Assembly (NCBI GenBank): GCA_017409025.1
Contig: JAFQTN010000012.1
Coordinates: 1-61,698 of the forward strand
Direction: 5' to 3'
From: Bacilli bacterium
Lineage (GTDB): Bacteria; Bacillota_I; Bacilli_A; RF39; UBA660
Length of the DNA: 61,698 nucleotides
Part shown: positions 1 to 5,938 of the stretch, one piece after another
How the letters are laid out: every line of letters begins with the position of its first letter
Numbering within the stretch: position 1 is the first letter of the stretch
Notes under the pieces: generated by a model
Databases searched by the model: none
The model's input: only the letters and a program-made list of their open reading frames with translations
Told to the model about the DNA's origin: nothing
Translations under genes and position numbers: made by a program

Positions 1-2
1 AA

Positions 3-221
3 TGTAAATATAAAAATAAACTCTTTTATCAAATAGATAAGTATTATCCATCGAGTCAAGAATGTAGTATATGTGGATATATTGATAAAAGATATAAAGA
101 TATAAATAAAAGAGAATATAAATGTTCTAAATGTCATAATGAAATAGATAGAGATTTAAATGCAAGTATAAATATAATGTATGAAGGATTAAAGTTATAT
201 ATGAAGAAAGTAAGAATATAA
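3..221 (+). CDS. tnpB: TnpB (OrfB) RNA-guided nuclease, C-terminal fragment cut by the window edge
   Basis: The first in-frame codons give the end of a TnpB/OrfB protein. A four-cysteine zinc finger (CSIC at residues 21-24 of the fragment, CSKC at 41-44) is followed by DRDLNAS, the third RuvC-like acidic motif that in intact TnpB completes the nuclease site. TnpB is the RNA-guided endonuclease of IS200/IS605 elements and an ancestor of Cas12. The N-terminal RuvC-I and RuvC-II residues are outside the window, so activity cannot be judged. The reading frame closes cleanly at TAA after KKVRI, directly before the structured right end. Confidence 0.85.
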   Translation, partial: CKYKNKLFYQIDKYYPSSQECSICGYIDKRYKDINKREYKCSKCHNEIDRDLNASINIMYEGLKLYMKKVRI

Positions 222-346
222 AAAAGAACAAAATTTCTTAATGTTAAAAATGAGTACGGTAGCGACTATCGGAATTTAAGTCTGTGGAGAAGTATGGTTA
301 CATAGTCAATGAAGCAGAAATTTCATCATTGTGAGATGATGGCGAC
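222..346 (+). ncRNA. Candidate omega-RNA / right-end RNA of the IS element
   Basis: The bases directly after tnpB match the layout of TnpB guide RNAs, which overlap the 3' end of the gene and run to the element's right end. Visible structure: a GGTAGCGACTATC-type stem-loop near 257-270, the segment AAGTCTGTGGAGAAGTATGG at 281-300, AATGAAGCAGAAA at 308-320, then the CATCAT/ATGATG hairpin. The AAGTCTGTGG...GAAGCAG wording is one I associate with right ends of Firmicutes IS605 relatives (recollection, not a search). An outer inverted repeat AGAACAAAA (225-233) / TTTTGTTCT (362-370) and a perfect GACAAATT/AATTTGTC palindrome (344-361) flank it, so the guide would begin near 347. Confidence 0.4.
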
Positions 347-379
347 AAATTTTAATTTGTCTTTTGTTCTAGATAAAAA

Positions 380-433
380 ATAAAAATACTCAGTTATAGC
401 ATATTTATAATAAAAATGCTTAATACCGAGTAT
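380..433 (-). terminator. Intrinsic terminator of the NlpC/P60 gene
   Basis: The arms 386-402 and 416-433 pair with small imperfections (ATACTCAGTTATAGCAT against ATGCTTAATACCGAGTAT). On the - strand the stem is followed by a T-rich run (ATTTTTATTTTTT), and it begins eight bases after the stop codon of the hydrolase gene. Confidence 0.65.
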
Positions 434-440
434 AAATTTA

Positions 441-1463
441 TTAATAAATAATTCTATGATATGTTCTATTCCCTTCGAACATATAAGCTATTATAATTCC
501 AACTTTGCTTGTGGCAGCATGAATCATTTTTCCATTACCTATGTATAAACCTGTGTGATGTCCACCACTACTATAATGGTATACTATAATATCGCCAGGT
601 TTTAATTCATTTTTACTAATTTTTTTTCCTACATAAGCTTGTGCAGAAGCAGTTCTAGGTAATTGATAACCAAAATTATTATATATACCTTTAGTGAACC
701 CTGAACAATCAGTTCCATTAGTTAAAGAATTACCACCATAAACATAAGGATTCCCCTCGAATTGTTTTGCAAATTCAACCAATGCATATCTTAAATTTTC
801 TTTTTCTTCATCAGTTAAATTACTATTAATCATATTATTATGTTGATTCATATCATCATAATTGAATGAGTATTTAGGTTTATCTTTAATCGTAATACTA
901 ACTAATTTTTCAGTAATATTATTTCCTTCATCTTGTGCTACTATTACAACGTCTTGTACTCCTTCCTTCTTATTGTCTACTTCTTCTTTAAAGTAAAGCT
1001 TGCATTCAGACAAATCATAACAAGTAGCTAGATCAGTAACTTTAATATTACTTCCATATTCAAATTTTAATGACGTTTCTTTTAATTTGATTCTTGGTTT
1101 AATAGTATCGATAACAGAAATGGTAGAACTTTTATTAGTTATTCTACTATACTTCCTTTCTTCATCTCTATATACGATATAATAATCATATGTTCCAATT
1201 TTATTAGTTTCACCGTCATCCTCTTTAAGAACATTATCTTCCAAAAAGAAATTACTATTCATTAAATAATTATTAATATATTTAATTTTATCATTAGGTA
1301 AAATATCTCCAAGTTCTATTGTAATCTCTTCAAGTTCAACATGTATATTTCTTTCATCATAAAATCCCATTAGGAATGTTAATCCTATAAAAACAATACA
1401 TGTTTTGAATATTTTTTCTTTAAATTCATTAATTTTTTTAATTAAACACCGTTCATTTTTCAT
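441..1463 (-). CDS. Membrane-anchored NlpC/P60 peptidoglycan endopeptidase
   Basis: A secreted, probably membrane-tethered cell-wall hydrolase that would cut peptide stems of peptidoglycan outside the cell. Numbered from the chosen start, a short basic N-terminus leads into one hydrophobic segment (about 20-35). A middle region (about 115-195) looks like an Ig-like bacterial surface domain of the DUF5011 type. The C-terminal NlpC/P60 papain-like domain (about 225-340) carries the catalytic cysteine in DCSGF, a histidine in HHTGLYIG and a later histidine in MIHAAT. The open frame extends to a TTG at 1508, but those 15 codons lie inside a consensus promoter, so I start at the ATG at 1463. Spacing then leaves only about a 10-base leader and a weak GGAT Shine-Dalgarno, so the exact start remains open. 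Confidence 0.88.
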   Translation of the reverse strand: MKNERCLIKKINEFKEKIFKTCIVFIGLTFLMGFYDERNIHVELEEITIELGDILPNDKIKYINNYLMNSNFFLEDNVLKEDDGETNKIGTYDYYIVYRDEERKYSRITNKSSTISVIDTIKPRIKLKETSLKFEYGSNIKVTDLATCYDLSECKLYFKEEVDNKKEGVQDVVIVAQDEGNNITEKLVSITIKDKPKYSFNYDDMNQHNNMINSNLTDEEKENLRYALVEFAKQFEGNPYVYGGNSLTNGTDCSGFTKGIYNNFGYQLPRTASAQAYVGKKISKNELKPGDIIVYHYSSGGHHTGLYIGNGKMIHAATSKVGIIIAYMFEGNRTYHRIIY

Positions 1464-1479
1464 AGCATCATCGTTATCC

Positions 1480-1508
1480 ATAATAACACTATTTATTTTC
1501 AAAGTCAA
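1480..1508 (-). promoter_or_regulatory. Sigma-A promoter for the NlpC/P60 gene
   Basis: On the - strand, TTGACT (1508-1503), a 17-base spacer and TATTAT (1485-1480). Expected transcription start is near 1473, which makes the upstream in-frame codons untranslated. Confidence 0.6.
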
Positions 1509-1597
1509 ACTTTTTTGTCAAAGAGTGTCAACTAATGTAACGTCATGTCGAAAAAACAATAATAAATTTTATTCATTTTTCTCATTATTATTACTGC

Positions 1598-1606
1598 CAT
1601 AGCATA
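1598..1606 (+). promoter_or_regulatory. Possible sporulation sigma (E/K-type) -10 element before the spoVID-like gene
   Basis: CATAGCATA fits the CATAnnnTA pattern of mother-cell sigma factors and lies about 20 bases before the spoVID-like Shine-Dalgarno. There is no convincing sigma-A -35. In B. subtilis spoVID is transcribed by sigma-E. The site is weakly supported in such AT-rich DNA. Confidence 0.25.
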
Positions 1607-1627
1607 TTATCTATTGAAAGGATGATA

Positions 1628-2365
1628 ATGATGAAAAAAATAATTCCATTTAATAATGTCTTAAACTTTAGTACTGATGTAAGAGAAATTACAGCAATAT
1701 CTTTAGAGCATAAAATAAATAAATATCCTGATATGATAAGTGGTGTATTCTATATAAGTGGAGAGTATAAAATAACAGATGGTCAATTAGATAAAGAAAC
1801 ATTTAATTTTGAATTACCATTTGATATTGCTTTAAGTAATGATTACAAAGAAGAATCATTAATCGTAGATATTGACGACTTTAGATATGATTTAATATCA
1901 GATAAAGATCTAAAAGTAAATATTGATTTATACGTAGATGGAGAAATTGAAGAACCTTTAGAAAGGGAAGTAATAAAAGAAACTATAGATATTCCAGAAA
2001 CAATTTCTGAAACAGAAGATTCATTACTAGATGAAATAGCAGAAGAAAAAGAAGAAGTAATAGAACCAGAAAGAATTGAATTATTAAAAGAAATGTTAAC
2101 TAACAATAAGGAGAATGAAATGGAAAAAGAATTAGATATAAATATTACTAATGATAACGATAATGACAATGCAAATAATAATATTCTTAATCCTGCTGGA
2201 GAAGATACATATGTTACATATAGAGTATATAAAGTAATGGAAGGGGATACGCTTGATAATATTTTAACCAAATATAATATTACTAAAGAAATGTTAGCTG
2301 ATTACAACAATATAGAAAGTATTGTTCCAGGAGATAAATTAATTATACCTACTAATGAAAAATAA
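1628..2365 (+). CDS. spoVID: SpoVID-like spore morphogenetic protein with C-terminal LysM
   Basis: The N-terminal ~110 residues (LNFSTDVREITAISLEHKI..., then VSGEYKI-type beta-rich sequence) resemble the N-domain of SpoVID, the spore-coat encasement protein that binds the forespore surface. A glutamate-rich, low-complexity linker (about 115-190) leads to one LysM domain (about 200-245: YKVMEGDTLDNILTKYNI ... VPGDKLIIP) expected to bind peptidoglycan or cortex. At about 245 residues it is shorter than B. subtilis SpoVID (575), losing mostly linker. GAAAGG sits 7 bases before the ATG at 1628; ATGs at 1622 and 1631 are alternatives. The next gene, a YsxE/CotS relative, overlaps its stop, the same order as spoVID-ysxE in Bacillus, which supports the call. 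Confidence 0.75.
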   Translation: MMKKIIPFNNVLNFSTDVREITAISLEHKINKYPDMISGVFYISGEYKITDGQLDKETFNFELPFDIALSNDYKEESLIVDIDDFRYDLISDKDLKVNIDLYVDGEIEEPLEREVIKETIDIPETISETEDSLLDEIAEEKEEVIEPERIELLKEMLTNNKENEMEKELDINITNDNDNDNANNNILNPAGEDTYVTYRVYKVMEGDTLDNILTKYNITKEMLADYNNIESIVPGDKLIIPTNEK

Positions 2366-3205
2366 AATAACTATTAAAAAATCTGTAAAGATAATTAATA
2401 ATGATTATGTAATAAAAAAAAAACAAATAATTTAAATAATACATATAATTATCTATTATCAAGAGCATTTGATTATTTTCCAGAAATAATTAAAGAAGAA
2501 GATGATAATGTATATCATAAATATATAAATGATATAGATGAACCTAAAGAACAAAAAATAATTGATTTGATGAATCTATTAACATTACTTCACAGTAAGA
2601 CTACTATGTATAAAGAAATAGATTTAGATAATTATAAATATATTTATGAAAATATAAATAAAGAAATCGAAGACATTTATAATTATTATAATACTGTTAT
2701 GGATAATATAGAATCTTCTATTTATATGTCCCCATCAAACTATTTAATATCAAGAAATATTAGTTTTATATATAGTGCTATAAATTATGCTAAAAGAAGT
2801 ATTGATGCCTGGTATAAATTAATTGAAAATAAAAGAAAAGTACGTGTAGTAGTAAATCATAATAATCTATCATTAGATCATTACTTAAAAGAAGATAAAC
2901 CATATTTAATAAGTTGGGAATCATCTATTATAGATATGCCTATATATGATTTAATATCTTTATATAATAATCATTATCTAGATTTTGACTTTTCTGATTT
3001 ATTAAAAATATATTTAAGTAAATACCCTTTAACTGAAGAAGAATTAATTCTTTTTCTCACTATAATTTCTATTCCTAAAAAAATAAAATATAATAATTCT
3101 GAATATAAAACAGTCATAAATATACGTAGAGAATTAGATTATATTTATAAAACTAGTGAACTAGTAAAAGAATATAATATAAAAAAGGAGACTAATGAAG
3201 CATAG
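2355..3205 (+). CDS. ysxE: YsxE/CotS-family spore-coat kinase-like protein, frame interrupted at an A10 run
   Basis: Two reading frames together make one protein. An ATG at 2355, overlapping the spoVID stop, starts MKNKITIKKSV..., and reaches a run of ten A at 2414-2423. After it, the -1 frame continues without a stop (TNNLNNTYNYLLSRAFDYFP...) into the long frame that ends at 3205. The joined protein is about 283 residues. A CotS/YsxE kinase-like fold is suggested by YLLSRAFDYFP near the N-terminus, a catalytic-loop-like VVVNHNNLSLDHYL and LISWESSIIDMPIYDLISLY where kinases have the metal-binding DWE and YDL. The catalytic HGD is replaced by HNN, so it may be a pseudokinase. The break needs one extra A or a -1 slip. 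No good start with a Shine-Dalgarno exists for the downstream frame alone (only TTG at 2567). Confidence 0.65.
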
Positions 3206-3364
3206 AAATTCACAAAAAAGTACTAATATATTAATAAAGCAAGGTAATATTAGGGCAATAATAAATTGATAAAATATTATAATAACTAGCGCAATAGCTA
3301 AGAGTAAACATATAAGCTTAAAACCTACAAAAAGTCTAAAACAATTAAAAAAGTTATTTAACAT
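3161..3364 (-). CDS. Possible small hydrophobic membrane protein, unknown
   Basis: A 67-codon frame on the - strand starts at an ATG preceded by AGGTGG at four-base spacing and is almost entirely hydrophobic, with two to three potential membrane segments separated by a few polar residues (FRLFVGFKLICLLLAIALV, FIIALILPCFINILVLF). It overlaps the 3' end of the ysxE-like gene by 45 bases, tail to tail. CATATTTTA upstream with an AC 17 bases further up fits a loose sigma-K promoter, which would match the spore-coat neighbours. Antisense of purine-rich DNA often gives false hydrophobic frames, so this is tentative. Confidence 0.35.
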   Translation of the reverse strand: MLNNFFNCFRLFVGFKLICLLLAIALVIIIFYQFIIALILPCFINILVLFCEFLCFISLLFYIIFFY

Positions 3365-3408
3365 ATTACCACCTAGTATAAAATATGCAAAAATATTCAT
3401 ATTTGTGC

Positions 3409-3437
3409 TTGACTTTTGTCTTAATATATAATATAAT
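3409..3437 (+). promoter_or_regulatory. Promoter of the infC-rpmI-rplT operon
   Basis: TTGACT at 3409-3414, a 17-base spacer and TATAAT at 3432-3437: a near-consensus housekeeping promoter. Transcription should begin near 3444, giving a leader of about 150 bases. Confidence 0.85.
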
Positions 3438-3443
3438 CTTTAA

Positions 3444-3570
3444 CGAGAAACGGAAAGAAGATGTATTTATCTCACCTGATTAGAACTACTAATGGGTAAA
3501 ACGCCAGATAATAACAAAAAGTATTATAAGGTTAAATAGATGAATACAGGTGTTTTCTGTATTCATTTTT
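3444..3570 (+). promoter_or_regulatory. infC-rpmI-rplT attenuator leader (L20-leader type)
   Basis: The leader between promoter and infC ends in an intrinsic terminator placed immediately before the infC Shine-Dalgarno. In Firmicutes this operon is autoregulated by ribosomal protein L20, which binds the leader and favours premature termination. The position, the operon content and the terminator fit that model. I did not derive the L20-binding fold from the sequence, so the ligand is inferred from the operon. Confidence 0.6.
3540..3570 (+). terminator. Leader terminator upstream of infC
   Basis: A perfect 10-bp stem ATGAATACAG (3540-3549) / CTGTATTCAT (3557-3566) with a 7-base loop and a T-run. 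It sits between promoter and infC and not after a gene, so it is regulatory. Confidence 0.8.
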
Positions 3571-3592
3571 AAATTTTATGGAGGTGTTATTT

Positions 3593-4114
3593 ATAACAAA
3601 GGAAAGGGAAAACCCAATTAATGAACAAATAAGGGCTAAAGAAATGATGGTAATTGGCCCAAATGGAGAACAATTAGGAATTAAATCTAAACAAGATGCT
3701 TTGACTCTAGCAAAATATGCTGGTTTCGATTTAGTATTAATGAGTGAAAATGCTAATCCAGCAGTATGTAAAATTATGGATTATAATAGATTCCGTTATG
3801 AAAAGAAGAAAAAGGCAAAAGATGCAATGAAAAAGCAACGTGAAGCAATCGTAGATATTAAAGAATATCGTTTATCTACTACTATTGATATACATGATTT
3901 TAATACAAGATTAAAAAATGCTAGAAAATCTCTTGAAAAAGGAGATAAAGTAAAAGCTACTATCAGGTTTAAAGGTAGACAAATATCTCACCCAGAACTT
4001 GGTAAAGAAGTTTTAGTTAGATTTAGTAATGAACTTTCTGATATTGCAGATATAGAAATAGAGCCAAAGATGGAAGGAAGATCTATATTCATGCAACTAA
4101 CACCTAAAAAATAA
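3593..4114 (+). CDS. infC: Translation initiation factor IF-3
   Basis: IF-3 binds the 30S subunit, blocks premature 50S joining and checks the start codon. The N-domain ([30 protein letters not shown]), the linker ([17 protein letters not shown]) and the C-domain ([35 protein letters not shown]) are intact and of normal length. An ATG at 3578 is in frame, but the only Shine-Dalgarno, GGAGGTG at 3580-3586, overlaps it. That motif is correctly spaced (6 bases) for ATA at 3593, giving [14 protein letters not shown]-3 genes are known to use rare start codons for autocontrol, since IF-3 itself discriminates against them, so I take ATA as the start. First gene of the L35-L20 operon. Confidence 0.95.
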   Translation: MTKERENPINEQIRAKEMMVIGPNGEQLGIKSKQDALTLAKYAGFDLVLMSENANPAVCKIMDYNRFRYEKKKKAKDAMKKQREAIVDIKEYRLSTTIDIHDFNTRLKNARKSLEKGDKVKATIRFKGRQISHPELGKEVLVRFSNELSDIADIEIEPKMEGRSIFMQLTPKK

Positions 4115-4130
4115 GGAGGAAATATATATT

Positions 4131-4334
4131 ATGGCAAAAGTTAAGAAAAATAAAATGAAAACTCACAAAGGAACTAAAAAAGTATTAAATGTAAGAAAAA
4201 GTGGATCTATAGCAATCACTCACCAAGGAGTATTACATAATACAGGAAAACGTACATCAAAAACAAACAGACAAAAAAGAAATCAATCAGAATTACACAA
4301 ATCAGATTACAAAAGAATTAAAGATTTAATATAG
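4131..4334 (+). CDS. rpmI: 50S ribosomal protein L35
   Basis: A 67-residue, very basic protein of the large subunit ([18 protein letters not shown]...), the usual length for L35. The KTHKGTKKR-like N-terminus and the [15 protein letters not shown] core match the family. It sits 16 bases after infC and 10 before rplT, with AGGAGG before the ATG, in the universally conserved IF3-L35-L20 order. The central segment is less canonical than in Bacillus, but nothing is missing. Confidence 0.97.
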   Translation: MAKVKKNKMKTHKGTKKVLNVRKSGSIAITHQGVLHNTGKRTSKTNRQKRNQSELHKSDYKRIKDLI

Positions 4335-4344
4335 GAGGATAATA

Positions 4345-4911
4345 ATGACAAGAGTTAAAGGTGGCACAATTGCACGTGCAAGAAGAAAAAAAGTATTAAA
4401 AGAAGCTAAAGGTTATTTTGGAAGTAAACATAGATTATATAAAACAGCTCATGAACAAGTAATGCATTCAGGGCAATATGCATATAGAGATAGAAGACAA
4501 AACAAAAGAAACTTCAGAAAATTATGGATTGCAAGAATTAATGCTGCATGTAGAGAAGCAGAAATTAGTTATTCTAAATTCATTAATGGTTTAAATAAAG
4601 CAGGAGTTACTGTAAATAGAAAAATGCTAAGTGAATTAGCTATAGATAATAGAGAAGCATTCTTAGATTTAGTGACTATTGCTAAAGATGCATTAGCTGG
4701 TAAAGCTTATACTCCAAAAGAAGTTAAGGCAGAAACTAAAGATAGCAAAGCTGCTAAAAAAGATGAAGAAGTAGTAACTGAAAAGAAAGCAACAACTAAG
4801 AAAGCTACAACAAAGACTACTGAAAAGAAAGAAACAACAAAGAAAACTACTACTGCAGCTAAGAAAACTACAACAACAAAAAAGACAACAACTAAAAAAG
4901 AAGAAAAATAA
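4345..4911 (+). CDS. rplT: 50S ribosomal protein L20 with a long Lys/Thr-rich C-terminal tail
   Basis: Residues 1-118 are a standard L20 ([35 protein letters not shown] ... [14 protein letters not shown] ... NRKMLSELA), needed for early 50S assembly and, in Firmicutes, for repression of its own operon. The protein then continues for about 70 residues made almost only of K, T, E and A, including repeated KKTTT units. L20 normally stops near residue 119. The tail keeps the reading frame without interruption and ends just before a terminator, so it is a real extension and not a frameshift. Its role is unknown; a disordered basic tail could interact with rRNA. Confidence 0.96.
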   Translation: MTRVKGGTIARARRKKVLKEAKGYFGSKHRLYKTAHEQVMHSGQYAYRDRRQNKRNFRKLWIARINAACREAEISYSKFINGLNKAGVTVNRKMLSELAIDNREAFLDLVTIAKDALAGKAYTPKEVKAETKDSKAAKKDEEVVTEKKATTKKATTKTTEKKETTKKTTTAAKKTTTTKKTTTKKEEK

Positions 4912-4920
4912 TTAAAGAAG

Positions 4921-4943
4921 TAAGTCGTATGACTTATTTTTTT
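4921..4943 (+). terminator. Terminator of the infC operon
   Basis: A perfect 6-bp stem TAAGTC/GACTTA (4921-4936) around GTAT followed by TTTTTTT, nine bases after the rplT stop. Confidence 0.75.
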
Positions 4944-4965
4944 ATTCAAAGAAAAGGGAGAAAAG

Positions 4966-5892
4966 ATGAAATATTATTATTGTTTTAGTAGTAAAAATAA
5001 TTTATTTAAAGAAGAAATAGAATTTGCAAGAATTTTAGATTTGCTAATTATATACGATTTTGAAAAAGATATATTCTTGGATAAGGATAATAACGAAATA
5101 AATATAAAAGATATGTTAATCTTACCAAGAACTACTATTAAAGATGCATTAAATTTATTAGATGCGATTAAAAGACACGGAGGTAATTCTTTAGTATCAA
5201 AAGAAGATTATCATAAAACATTAAATTGGCCTTATTATATAAAGACTAAGAGAAATAATATTATTTTAACAGGAAGAGAAATTATTTCTAATCCTAAATT
5301 TATAATAGGGATGTTTGGTATGGATAAAGTATTCTTTAAAACTAAAAATAAAAATTTTAGTGGGGTAGTTGAAGTATCAGAACTATTAGATAATAATTCT
5401 CCTTTTTATTTTGCATTAAAAGAACATTTAGATGAAGATTTTATTATTTCTTCATTTGTTAATATAGAAAAGGACCAAGATGGATTATTAGAATATAGAG
5501 CTTTTATTATAAATGGAGAAATACATAATATATCTAGAAATAGTGATAGTTTACTAAGTGATATTCCTAATGAAGTAATTACTGAATTAGAAAATATCGT
5601 AAAGAATCTTAAAAAAACAGATTTTCCTAACTCATACGTATTAGATTTGATTGTATATAGTGATCTATTTTGGAATAAAACCATTGATGTTTTAGAATGT
5701 AACCCCATAATAGCAAGCAGAGCATATTGCACTATAAATACAACTAAACCTTCAATTTTTTATAGTTTACCCGGAGGATTTGCTTCTTCATTAATATCAT
5801 TTTATTCATATGATTCTAACTATAAGTATGAAGAAACAAGGGATATTAATACTAGAAAATTATTAAACGATAATTGTTGTAGAAAAAGATAA
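4966..5892 (+). CDS. ATP-grasp-like protein (R2K-type), substrate unknown
   Basis: A 308-residue soluble protein with the C-terminal half of an ATP-grasp ligase. EYRAFIINGEIHNISR (about 180-195) corresponds to the strand-plus-arginine motif, and YVLDLIVYS ... IDVLECNPI (about 222-245) to the metal-binding D...E.N motif. The N-terminal third (LILPRTTIKDALNLLDAIKRHGG) resembles the R2K clade of ATP-grasp proteins, often found with peptide tagging. No substrate can be named. GGGAGA precedes the ATG at good spacing. It follows the ribosomal operon's terminator and has no promoter that I recognise, so weak read-through or an undetected promoter is likely. Confidence 0.6.
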   Translation: MKYYYCFSSKNNLFKEEIEFARILDLLIIYDFEKDIFLDKDNNEINIKDMLILPRTTIKDALNLLDAIKRHGGNSLVSKEDYHKTLNWPYYIKTKRNNIILTGREIISNPKFIIGMFGMDKVFFKTKNKNFSGVVEVSELLDNNSPFYFALKEHLDEDFIISSFVNIEKDQDGLLEYRAFIINGEIHNISRNSDSLLSDIPNEVITELENIVKNLKKTDFPNSYVLDLIVYSDLFWNKTIDVLECNPIIASRAYCTINTTKPSIFYSLPGGFASSLISFYSYDSNYKYEETRDINTRKLLNDNCCRKR

Positions 5893-5906
5893 GATTATGA
5901 TATAAT
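5877..5906 (+). promoter_or_regulatory. Promoter of the tandem sigma-like genes
   Basis: TTGTAG, an 18-base spacer and TATAAT (5901-5906), about 33 bases before the first sigma-like gene and overlapping the end of the ATP-grasp gene. Confidence 0.5.
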
Positions 5907-5938
5907 ATTTATAGTAGATAAATATATGGAGGTAAAAT

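Larger units (their letters stand above)
1..346 (+). mobile_element. IS200/IS605-family element, 3' (right-end) portion
   Basis: The window opens inside an insertion sequence of the IS200/IS605 superfamily. What is seen is the C-terminal 72 codons of a TnpB-type protein followed by about 125 non-coding bases rich in inverted repeats, including a perfect CATCAT/ATGATG hairpin at 324-341 just before GGCGAC. In this family a subterminal hairpin close to the right cleavage site is recognised by the TnpA transposase. The left end and any tnpA lie outside the window, so completeness cannot be judged. The exact right boundary (about 346) is my inference. Confidence 0.7.

Noticed and set aside
1843-2271. 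A 142-codon - strand frame inside the spoVID-like gene
   Set aside because: Serine/isoleucine-rich composition typical of antisense of Glu/Asp/Asn codons; the + strand gene has a LysM domain and proper start.
2414-2423. Programmed -1 ribosomal frameshifting as an established mechanism here
   Set aside because: An A10 run can slip, but no downstream pseudoknot or stem is evident, so assembly error or phase variation are at least as likely; reported as an open question only.
3195-3269. A 24-codon + strand frame with AAGGAG just at the end of the ysxE-like gene
   Set aside because: The AAGGAG is simply the codons of the preceding gene, there is no recognisable peptide, and no downstream continuation; kept as unlikely.
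4707-4949. A long hydrophobic frame on the - strand opposite the L20 tail
   Set aside because: It is the antisense of the repeated Lys/Thr codons, which produces Val/Phe runs automatically; no ribosome-binding site, and it would run through the terminator.
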